From assembly GCA_045601345.1 (NCBI GenBank), contig JAZRZL010000002.1, positions 1 to 17,163 of the forward strand: a stretch of DNA of 17,163 bases. Reading direction: 5' to 3'. Both the position numbers and the translations under genes were made by a program. Under the pieces are notes generated by a model, which was given only the letters and a program-made list of their open reading frames with translations, had not been told where the DNA came from and searched no databases. Source of the DNA: SVMC01 sp045601345. Its GTDB lineage: Bacteria > Bacillota > Clostridia > Oscillospirales > Oscillospiraceae. Shown here in pieces: positions 8,053 through 14,096 of this stretch. Each line of letters starts with the position of its first letter. Positions within the stretch are counted from its first letter, which is position 1.

Positions 8053-9381
8053 TTAGTCCTCCTTATCGCCTTTTTGCCGAATCGTAATTTTAATAGGAGT
8101 TCCTTCTAATCCGAACACACCGCGGATCTGGTTTTCCAGATAGCGCTGGTAGGAGAAATGGAACAGTCTTGCATCATTACAGAAAATGATAAAATGCGGG
8201 GGCTTGATATCCACCTGGGTCATATAGTAAATCTTCAGGCGGCGACCTTTATCGGTAGGCGGCTGCACACGAGCCGTGGCATCGGCAAGGATATTATTGA
8301 GCATACCGGTGGTAATGCGCATTGCAGAATTGTTGGCAGCAGCATTAATGACCTCAAAAATCTTGCCAACTCTCGCGCCGGTGCGTGCGGAGAGGAAAAC
8401 GATCGGCGCATAGGGCATATAGGAAAGGTCGCGGCGGATATCAGCCGTTTTCTCATCCATGGTTTTGGTTTCCTTCTCGACCGTATCCCATTTGTTGGCA
8501 ACGATGACGCAGGCTTTTCCCGCCTCATGGGCAAGACCGGCAATTTTGGTATCCTGATCTGTTACGCCTTCGTTGGCATCAATAAGAATCAGGCACACAT
8601 CGCTGCGCTCAATGGCACTGATGGAGCGCATATTGGAATACTTTTCAATGGCATCATCGACCTTGGACTTCCGGCGCATTCCGGCAGTGTCAATGAAGCA
8701 ATATTTGCCGTATTCGTTTTCAAAGTAGCTGTCAATGGCATCTCTGGTGGTACCTGCCACATCAGAGACAATAACGCGCTCCATGCCCAGAATGCAATTG
8801 AGCAGACTGGATTTGCCCACATTGGGCTTACCGACGATGGCAACCTTAATAATGTCATCATCCTCCTGCGTTTCCTCCTCCGGGGGGAAATGCTCCACGC
8901 AGAAATCCAGCAAATCACCCGTGCCGGTGCCGTGGATGGCAGAAACCTCAATGGGGTCACCCAGACCCAAGGCATAAAATTCATAGACCTCCGGATTGGT
9001 CGGGCCGATAGAATCGCATTTGTTGACAGCCAACGCCACTGGCTTGCGGCTGCGCTTGAGAAGGTTGGCCACCTCCTGATCTGCGGCAGTCATGCCCACC
9101 TTGACATCCACCACCATGACAATAACATCGGCAGTTTCAATGGCGATTTCCGCCTGACGGCGCATGAACTGAAGCATCTCACTGCGGGTGCTCGGCTCAA
9201 TACCGCCGGTATCCACCACCTGAAAGTCGCGCCCGTTCCAGTCGCACTTTCCGTAAATGCGATCACGGGTCACGCCGGGAGTATCCTCCACAATAGCGGT
9301 GCGCTGTCCGGTCAATTTATTGAAGAGCATGGATTTGCCCACATTGGGGCGGCCAACGATGGCAACAACAGGCAATGCCAT
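8053..9381 (-). CDS. der: Ribosome-assembly GTPase Der (EngA)
   Basis: 442 residues. Der has two tandem GTPase domains plus a KH-like domain and acts in 50S subunit maturation. Domain 1 shows GRPNVGKS (10-17), TPGVTRD (Thr38), DTGG (57-60), NKCD (120-123) and SAIHGTG (147-153). Domain 2 shows GKPNVGKS (184-191), AGTTRD, DTAGMRRKSK, NKWD and SARTG. The C-terminal KH-like part ends in IKITIRQKG. The chosen ATG at 9381 has AAGGAGG 7 bases upstream and matches the family start. The longer upstream open reading lies over the promoter and leader and is not coding. The residue after the first P-loop serine is Met18, where Thr is more usual. It is the first gene of the operon with gpsA and the deacetylase. 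Confidence 0.98.
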   Translation of the reverse strand: MALPVVAIVGRPNVGKSMLFNKLTGQRTAIVEDTPGVTRDRIYGKCDWNGRDFQVVDTGGIEPSTRSEMLQFMRRQAEIAIETADVIVMVVDVKVGMTAADQEVANLLKRSRKPVALAVNKCDSIGPTNPEVYEFYALGLGDPIEVSAIHGTGTGDLLDFCVEHFPPEEETQEDDDIIKVAIVGKPNVGKSSLLNCILGMERVIVSDVAGTTRDAIDSYFENEYGKYCFIDTAGMRRKSKVDDAIEKYSNMRSISAIERSDVCLILIDANEGVTDQDTKIAGLAHEAGKACVIVANKWDTVEKETKTMDEKTADIRRDLSYMPYAPIVFLSARTGARVGKIFEVINAAANNSAMRITTGMLNNILADATARVQPPTDKGRRLKIYYMTQVDIKPPHFIIFCNDARLFHFSYQRYLENQIRGVFGLEGTPIKITIRQKGDKED

Positions 9382-9405
9382 GCAATCGCCTCCTTCCTTT
9401 CCAGT

Positions 9406-9434
9406 ATTATAACATATTTTCCAAAAAAAGTAAC
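9406..9434 (-). promoter_or_regulatory. Extended -10 promoter of der
   Basis: On the minus strand, TATAAT (9406-9411) is preceded by TG one base upstream (TGTTATAAT), an extended -10 element. The hexamer 17 bases upstream, GTTACT (9429-9434), is a weak -35, as expected for this promoter class. The predicted start near 9399 gives a leader of about 18 nt before the der ATG at 9381. Confidence 0.75.
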
Positions 9435-9460
9435 ACAGAAATCTTCCGATATAAAGACTA

Positions 9461-9483
9461 AGAGGAAGGCTTAGCCTTCCTCT
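9461..9483 (-). terminator. Hairpin terminator after rpmF
   Basis: AGAGGAAGGC (9461-9470) and GCCTTCCTCT (9474-9483) form a perfect 10-bp stem with a 3-nt loop, 29 bases after the rpmF stop codon. The minus-strand RNA continues UUAGUCUUUAU, a broken U-tract, so termination may be partial. The der promoter lies 26 bases further on, so read-through would add to der expression. Confidence 0.7.
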
Positions 9484-9512
9484 CCACCGAAAACGGTATC
9501 CGTCTGTCAGAA

Positions 9513-9698
9513 TTACTCTGCTTCCACCGCAATCACTTCGCGGCCATTGTAGGTACCGCAGTTCTTGCAAGCTCTGTGGGGCAGACGCGGTTCGCCGCAC
9601 TTAGGGCAGGCAACGACACCGGGAACAGCGAGCTTCCAGTGAGAATTACGTCTCTTGTCTCTTCTCGCTTTGGACACTTTACACTTAGGGACAGCCAT
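9513..9698 (-). CDS. rpmF: Large ribosomal subunit protein bL32
   Basis: 61 residues, opening MAVPKCKVSKARRDKRR, the classic L32 basic N-terminus. The zinc ribbon has C31, C34, C44 and C47 (CPKC...CKNC), so this is the zinc-binding (C+) form. The ATG follows AAGGAGG. It lies 40 bases after the DUF177/YceD gene, a very widely conserved pair, and shares its promoter. Confidence 0.98.
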   Translation of the reverse strand: MAVPKCKVSKARRDKRRNSHWKLAVPGVVACPKCGEPRLPHRACKNCGTYNGREVIAVEAE

Positions 9699-9738
9699 GG
9701 TGACACCTCCTTGGTCGAAATGCTTTTCAGCATATTAT

Positions 9739-10245
9739 CTATTTCTGGTCTTTTAAAAGCTGCTGCAAAACAGCAAAACGGGGGTCAATTTCCGGCTTGC
9801 ATTGACACGAACCCAGATTCAGGTTGGCACCGCACCGACAGCACAGACCCTTGCAATCCTCACTGCAAAGGAGCTTTGTGTCCATATTGAGCACAAAGGT
9901 GGTGGTAACGATGTCGTCCAAATCCGCGCATCCGTCAACGAGCTGAAAGACCCATTCATCCTCGTTCTCTTCCCTGGCCAGCTCCGTAACCAAAACCGCT
10001 TCAAGCGGGAACACCACATCACGCTCAAAATCCTGGGCGCATCGGGCGCAAACGCCAAACAGGCGCGTGCGCACTTCGCCTTGCATCAAAAGCACACCGG
10101 CGGTATTTCGCACGCTTCCAAGGGCAGTTACCGGCTGTTTTGCGGGGCAGCAGCCGCCAAAGTCAAGATCACTCAGATCAAGGCTTGTCTCGAAGTCCAG
10201 CGAACTGCCCGGTATGTTCATAATTTCCGTCAATCCAAGCAGCAT
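9739..10245 (-). CDS. yceD: DUF177/YceD family protein (23S rRNA accumulation)
   Basis: 168 residues from the ATG at 10245. The family is linked to 23S rRNA accumulation and 50S biogenesis and almost always precedes rpmF, as here. Residues 66-69 (CARC) and the cysteine-rich tail (C127, C131, C135, C136, C138, C147, C149) suggest metal binding; the core block VCARCAQDFER is typical. The start is set by two facts: GGAG lies 6 bases upstream of 10245, and an upstream in-frame ATG at 10272 has no ribosome binding site and sits at the predicted transcription start. The symbol follows the E. coli name; the molecular function is not settled. Confidence 0.92.
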   Translation of the reverse strand: MLLGLTEIMNIPGSSLDFETSLDLSDLDFGGCCPAKQPVTALGSVRNTAGVLLMQGEVRTRLFGVCARCAQDFERDVVFPLEAVLVTELAREENEDEWVFQLVDGCADLDDIVTTTFVLNMDTKLLCSEDCKGLCCRCGANLNLGSCQCKPEIDPRFAVLQQLLKDQK

Positions 10246-10277
10246 AGCCTTCTCCAATCCATAGTCATGCAAAAGAT

Positions 10278-10306
10278 ATTATAGTCATACGCTGCTGTTT
10301 TGTCAA
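10278..10306 (-). promoter_or_regulatory. Perfect-consensus sigma-A promoter for yceD-rpmF
   Basis: On the minus strand, TTGACA (10301-10306), a 17-base spacer and TATAAT (10278-10283) match both consensus hexamers exactly. The predicted start is near 10271, 26 nt before the yceD ATG. Such a strong promoter fits a ribosomal protein operon. Confidence 0.9.
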
Positions 10307-10336
10307 ATGCTTTTTTCTTTTTTTCTTCAAAAGCTC

Positions 10337-10365
10337 TTGACTTTTTGCCAAAAACGCCCCATAGT
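10337..10365 (+). promoter_or_regulatory. Sigma-A promoter for the rluA-type gene
   Basis: TTGACT (10337-10342) and CATAGT (10360-10365) are 17 bases apart, matching consensus at 5/6 and 4/6 positions. The predicted start is near 10372, giving a leader of about 27 nt before the TTG at 10399. The promoter is back to back with the yceD promoter; the two -35 boxes are 30 bases apart. Confidence 0.65.
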
Positions 10366-10398
10366 AAAGAAGACAATTCCTGTAGGGAGGAAAAACCC

Positions 10399-11385
10399 TT
10401 GAAAGAACTCACCGTAGGTAAAAATGACGCAGGACAGAGGCTGGATCGCTTTATCAGTAAGGCCATTCCCCTGCTGCCTGCTTCGCTGATGCAGAAATAT
10501 ATCCGCACCAAGCATATTAAGCATAACGGTTTTCGGGCGCAGAGAGATACTCGGCTGGCCGAAGGCGATACCCTGCAATTCTATATCAATGATGAATTTT
10601 TCGATAAACCAAAGCCAGAAAACGCCTATCTTCGGGTGAGCAGCCCGAAGCTATCCATCGTATATGAGGACGACCAGCTCCTTCTGGTGGACAAGCGCCC
10701 CGGCCTTGCCGTGCATCCTCACGATGGAGCAGAATACGGCAAAACCCTCATTGACCATATTCAGGCCTACCTCTATGCCAAGGGAGAATGGAACCCCCGC
10801 ATGGAGCAGGGCTTTGCTCCTGCCCTGTGCAACCGCATTGACCGAAACACCGGCGGCATTGTAATTGCAGCCAAGACGGCGGATGCACTGCGGATCATGA
10901 ATCAGAAAATCAAAGATCGGGAAATGGACAAGTGCTATCTCGCCATTGTCCATGGCACACCGAAGCCGCAGTTCGGTACGCTACGCGGTTATCTGTTCAA
11001 GGATGCAAAGCAGAACCGGGTATATGTCACCGAGCAGCCTCAGCCCGGGGCAAAAACCTGCGCCACAGAATATCGGACGCTTGCAGAAAATAAGGGGCTT
11101 AGTCTGGTCGAATGCCGTCTGATTACCGGACGCACTCACCAGATTCGTGCCCAGTTTGCCCATGCGGGGCATCCCCTTCTGGGCGATGGAAAATATGGCA
11201 AGCTCGATAAGCGCTTTGACCGCAGCTTTCAGGCACTTTACGCCTACCGCCTCACCTTCTCCTTTACCACCGATGGCGGCGTGCTGGAATATCTCAACGG
11301 TAAATCCTTCTGGGTAAAGGATGTGGATTTTGTGACAGAATATTTTCCGAATTATAATATAGAAAGGATAGATACAAATGTATGA
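10399..11385 (+). CDS. RluA-family 23S rRNA pseudouridine synthase with S4 domain (RluC/RluD type)
   Basis: 328 residues from a TTG start. The enzyme isomerises specific uridines in 23S rRNA. Residues ~10-65 are an S4 RNA-binding domain (RLDRFISKAIP, LMQKYIRTKHI). The catalytic block is NRIDRNTGGIVIAAK, with catalytic Asp148; the common family form is HRLDxxTSG, and the N-R-I-D-R variant is tolerated in the family. GRTHQIRAQFAHAGHPLLGD (244-263) is the conserved C-terminal motif. AGGGAGG lies 8 bases before the TTG, and the next upstream candidate start (10300) precedes the promoter, so 10399 is preferred. It overlaps the next gene by 8 bases. The exact target uridine cannot be inferred. Confidence 0.92.
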   Translation: MKELTVGKNDAGQRLDRFISKAIPLLPASLMQKYIRTKHIKHNGFRAQRDTRLAEGDTLQFYINDEFFDKPKPENAYLRVSSPKLSIVYEDDQLLLVDKRPGLAVHPHDGAEYGKTLIDHIQAYLYAKGEWNPRMEQGFAPALCNRIDRNTGGIVIAAKTADALRIMNQKIKDREMDKCYLAIVHGTPKPQFGTLRGYLFKDAKQNRVYVTEQPQPGAKTCATEYRTLAENKGLSLVECRLITGRTHQIRAQFAHAGHPLLGDGKYGKLDKRFDRSFQALYAYRLTFSFTTDGGVLEYLNGKSFWVKDVDFVTEYFPNYNIERIDTNV

Positions 11386-12253
11386 GCTTATTCAGGCCGG
11401 GGCAAACACCTACTATATTGACTGCCCCACAAAAATCGGCCTCTTTCTTATGAATGGGAACGAGGTTTGCCTCATTGACAGCGGCAGTGACAAGGATGCT
11501 GCAAAAAAAATCCTGAAAATTCTGAACGCCAACAATTGGACGCTGAAAACAGTTCTTGCCACCCATTCCCATGCTGACCATGTGGGCGGCTGCGCCACCC
11601 TTCAAGCTCGCACCGGCTGTGCCATTTTCGCCCCGGACACCGATCTTTCCTTTACACTATGGCCGGAATTTGAACCGGCACTTCTCTATGGCGGCTGCCC
11701 GCCCAAGCCCCTGCGCAACAAATTCCTGATGGCACAGCCCAGTGATGCCAAGCCCTTGACCCCGGAATGTCTGCCGGAAGGCATGGAGCTTCTGCGTCTG
11801 GATGGCCACTGCCCTGCTATGGTCGCTTTCCGTACCCCGGACAACGTCTGGTTCCTTGGCGACTGCATGAACTCGGAAACCATCATTGAAAAATATCACG
11901 TTTCCTATATTTACAATGTTGCCCAGTATCTTGCCGCCCTGCAAACCGTGAAGACGCTGGAGGGTAGCTGCTTCATTCCAGCCCACGCTCCGGCAGCAGA
12001 CTCTATCCAAGAACTTGCCAACCGCAATATTGCTAAGGTGCAGGAAATCGCTGTCCTTATCCTAAACCTTTGCACAGAGGTGTGCTTTGAGGATATTCTA
12101 CAGGGTGTCTTCTCCCACTACGGACTTACTATGGACTTCGGCCAGTATGTGCTGGTAGGCAGTACAGTAAAGGGATACCTGTCTTATCTTCTGGACAGGG
12201 GCGAAATTACCACGGAGTTCCGGGATAACAAACTGCTCTGGAAGGTAACCTGA
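11378..12253 (+). CDS. Metallo-beta-lactamase fold hydrolase, function unknown
   Basis: 291 residues. The metal-binding signature THSHADHVGG (His63, His65, Asp67, His68) is followed by His144 (DGHCP), Asp162 (FLGDCM) and His203 (PAHAP), so the two-metal site appears complete. The fold covers about residues 1-215. The remaining ~75 residues (QEIAVLILNLCTEVCFEDIL... to LLDRGEITTEF) look like a small helical, winged-helix-like domain, as seen after the hydrolase core in other MBL proteins. The ATG overlaps the end of the pseudouridine synthase gene by 8 bases (AGAAAGGA upstream), so the two are co-transcribed and probably translationally coupled. It may be a thioesterase, hydrolase or nuclease; the substrate is unknown. 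No terminator is visible after it. Confidence 0.85.
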   Translation: MYELIQAGANTYYIDCPTKIGLFLMNGNEVCLIDSGSDKDAAKKILKILNANNWTLKTVLATHSHADHVGGCATLQARTGCAIFAPDTDLSFTLWPEFEPALLYGGCPPKPLRNKFLMAQPSDAKPLTPECLPEGMELLRLDGHCPAMVAFRTPDNVWFLGDCMNSETIIEKYHVSYIYNVAQYLAALQTVKTLEGSCFIPAHAPAADSIQELANRNIAKVQEIAVLILNLCTEVCFEDILQGVFSHYGLTMDFGQYVLVGSTVKGYLSYLLDRGEITTEFRDNKLLWKVT

Positions 12254-12351
12254 TTTTTCCGAATCATAACGAAATGCAAGGACAATGATAACTTTTGGAC
12301 GTGTAATTTACTTTTTAGTTTTGCAATGTTTAGCAATAGGAGAATATGATT

Positions 12352-12840
12352 ATGAGTAAGATTCCCGTTTTTGTTTCCTGCCCCACGTTACTCAATGAAA
12401 AGCAAGAAGAATATAATGCTCAAATAAACAAACTGATAGAAGAAAGTGGTCTTGAAAGAAGAGCTTTGGGACGCAGTGATTATCCGCTTGAAAATCCGTT
12501 AAAAGAAGTCTACGCTCTTGCAAAACACTGTGCTGGCGGAATTATTCTTGGATTTGAACAGATATATCTGGAAAACGGAAAAAATAAGCGAAATACAACA
12601 GAGGAAAAAGCAATTTCATCTATTTCCATTCCGACTCCTTGGAACAACCTCGAAGCAGGAATACTGTATTCGTTGAATCTTCCTCTCTTGATTATCAGGG
12701 AAAGCGGAGTAAGGGGAGGAATATTTGACGAAGGAGCCTCTTCAAATTACGTACATAATTTTGAATTTGACAGTGGTTTACGTCAGGTTTTTACAAAATG
12801 GGCAAGCAAAGTCTATGAGACATATTATGAGGTCAGATAA
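12352..12840 (+). CDS. Small TIR/nucleoside 2-deoxyribosyltransferase-like orphan protein
   Basis: 162 residues from the ATG at 12352, which has AGGAG 9 bases upstream; another in-frame ATG at 12346 is only 3 bases from it. The pattern is alpha/beta: a first strand IPVFVSCPT, then LGRSDYP (39-45), HCAGGIILGF (59-68) and TPWNNLEAGILYSLNLPLLI (95-114). The W-N-x-L-E-A-G segment with Glu101, followed by a short helix and a hydrophobic strand, resembles the catalytic glutamate region of nucleoside deoxyribosyltransferase-like and TIR-like folds. No signal peptide or membrane segment is seen. The gene and its 98-base upstream gap are visibly AT-richer than neighbours, and it sits alone between the MBL gene and a convergent rlmH. 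A role in nucleotide or NAD processing, perhaps phage defence, is inference. No convincing promoter was found. Confidence 0.75.
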   Translation: MSKIPVFVSCPTLLNEKQEEYNAQINKLIEESGLERRALGRSDYPLENPLKEVYALAKHCAGGIILGFEQIYLENGKNKRNTTEEKAISSISIPTPWNNLEAGILYSLNLPLLIIRESGVRGGIFDEGASSNYVHNFEFDSGLRQVFTKWASKVYETYYEVR

Positions 12841-12867
12841 ATTTCAATTACCCGAACAATAAAAGCC

Positions 12868-12885
12868 TACCATTTATTTATGGTA
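12868..12885 (-). terminator. Weak hairpin at the end of rlmH
   Basis: TACCAT (12868-12873) and ATGGTA (12880-12885) form a 6-bp stem whose loop contains the rlmH stop codon. The minus-strand RNA then reads GGCUUUUAUUG, a poor U-tract. It may act as a weak terminator between the convergent orphan gene and rlmH, or may be chance. Confidence 0.3.
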
Positions 12886-13356
12886 TTTACTTCCTGCCTG
12901 AATTGCCTCAGCGCGGTAGAGCTGCTCCAAAACCATGACCCTTGCCAAATGGTGAGGAAAGGTCATGGGGGACATGGAGAGCTGTAGATCCGCTTTTGTC
13001 TTGACCTCCGAGGCAAGGCCAAAAGAAGAGCCGATCACGAAACAGGCGCTGCTTTTTCCGCTGGCTTTGACCATGGAGAGCGTATCAGCCAGTGCCTCGG
13101 AGGAAAAAAGCTTTCCCTCCGGAGTAAGGACACATAACCATGCTCCCTTGGGAACCTTACTGAGAATCTCCGTACTCTCCTTTTGCAGGGCATCACGAAT
13201 CTGCGCGGGATACGGTTCCTCTGGGAGGCGATGTTCGCTCAGCTCCAGAAGAGAGAATCTACAGTAGCCTTTCAATCGCTTGCTATATTCCTCGGCAGCA
13301 GCAAGATAGAATTTTTCTTTCAGTTTTCCAACGGTTATGAGTGTTATGGAGAACAT
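12874..13356 (-). CDS. rlmH: 23S rRNA (pseudouridine1915-N3)-methyltransferase RlmH
   Basis: 160 residues, the usual length. RlmH is a SPOUT methyltransferase that methylates pseudouridine 1915 of 23S rRNA in the 70S ribosome. Typical blocks are ITLITVGKLKEKFY (4-17), CFVIGSSFGLASEV (105-118, the knot SAM-binding loop) and LSMSPMTFPHHLARVMVLEQ (126-145), with C-terminal GSKYHK. The loop reads IGSS where IGGx is commonest. The ATG has GGAGG 6 bases upstream, overlapping the radC stop codon, so it is the last gene of the uvrA-radC-rlmH unit. Confidence 0.97.
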   Translation of the reverse strand: MFSITLITVGKLKEKFYLAAAEEYSKRLKGYCRFSLLELSEHRLPEEPYPAQIRDALQKESTEILSKVPKGAWLCVLTPEGKLFSSEALADTLSMVKASGKSSACFVIGSSFGLASEVKTKADLQLSMSPMTFPHHLARVMVLEQLYRAEAIQAGSKYHK

Positions 13357-13364
13357 AGTACCTC

Positions 13365-14072
13365 CTAGACACCAAAAGAACGGAAAAGGCCGGAATTTGC
13401 CATGGAATAGTATTCATTTTCTGCAATGACAATATGATCGGCTAACGGAATGGACACAGCATTCAGTGCTTGCCAGATGCGGCTGGTCGTGGATTCGTCT
13501 TCAGCCGATGGCATGGCAATGCCACAGGGATGGTTATGGGCAATAATTACAGTGCTGGCATTGTAGTGCAGTGCTGTTTCCACAATGCTGCGGACAGAGA
13601 CATCTGCCGCATTTACGCTGCCCTCTCCGAGCTTGCGGCAGGCAATGACCTTGCATTTGCCGTCAAGGCAGAGAATATATACCATTTCTCGGTTGACATC
13701 GAAAAAATAGGGGAGCAAATATTCCGCGCATTTGGCGGTGGTGTCCAGAATGCCCCGGGAACGTGCCTGTATGCGCTCCTGCTGGGCAGCTGCGGAGAGC
13801 TGCCCCACCAGTCGAATGAGGATAGCAGCGTTTTGGGTCATGCCCTCCACTTCCAAAAGCCGGGGCAGGTCAGCATCCATCACAGCGCTAAAGCTGCCGA
13901 AGTCCTTCAAAAGAGCATGGGCAAGCAGATTGGTATCTTTTCGGGGAATGGCATAGAACAGCAGCAGTTCCAGCCGGGTGACCTCGTTGAGCGCCTCAAA
14001 GCCGCCGCGAAGATAGCTTTCACGAAGACGGCTGCGGTGACCTTCATGGGGTTTTGCGGGTTTTGCTTCCAT
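13365..14072 (-). CDS. radC: RadC/UPF0758 family JAB-domain protein
   Basis: 235 residues from the ATG at 14072. The N-terminal half is a helix-hairpin-helix-like segment (EALNEVTRLELLLFYAIPRK). The C-terminal half is the JAB/MPN metal-binding domain with HNHPCGIAMPSAED (His179, His181, Asp192 in this numbering). GGAGG 5 bases upstream fixes the ATG; a TTG four codons earlier overlaps that ribosome binding site and is rejected. Biochemical function of RadC proteins is unsettled, and the old repair role is doubted. The gene is chromosomal, 24 bases after uvrA and 8 before rlmH, so it is not one of the phage or element-borne copies. Confidence 0.93.
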   Translation of the reverse strand: MEAKPAKPHEGHRSRLRESYLRGGFEALNEVTRLELLLFYAIPRKDTNLLAHALLKDFGSFSAVMDADLPRLLEVEGMTQNAAILIRLVGQLSAAAQQERIQARSRGILDTTAKCAEYLLPYFFDVNREMVYILCLDGKCKVIACRKLGEGSVNAADVSVRSIVETALHYNASTVIIAHNHPCGIAMPSAEDESTTSRIWQALNAVSIPLADHIVIAENEYYSMANSGLFRSFGV

Positions 14073-14096
14073 AATATCCTCCAATCTTCTGCTTCC

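Noticed and set aside
8158..9474. A 438-codon open frame on the plus strand across der
   Set aside because: Antisense to Der, whose double GTPase motifs are unmistakable. No start signal.
12254..12351. Possible terminator or promoter in the gap before the orphan gene
   Set aside because: Only a 5-bp stem (TGATT/AATCA) without a U-tract, and no hexamer pair with good spacing, could be found.
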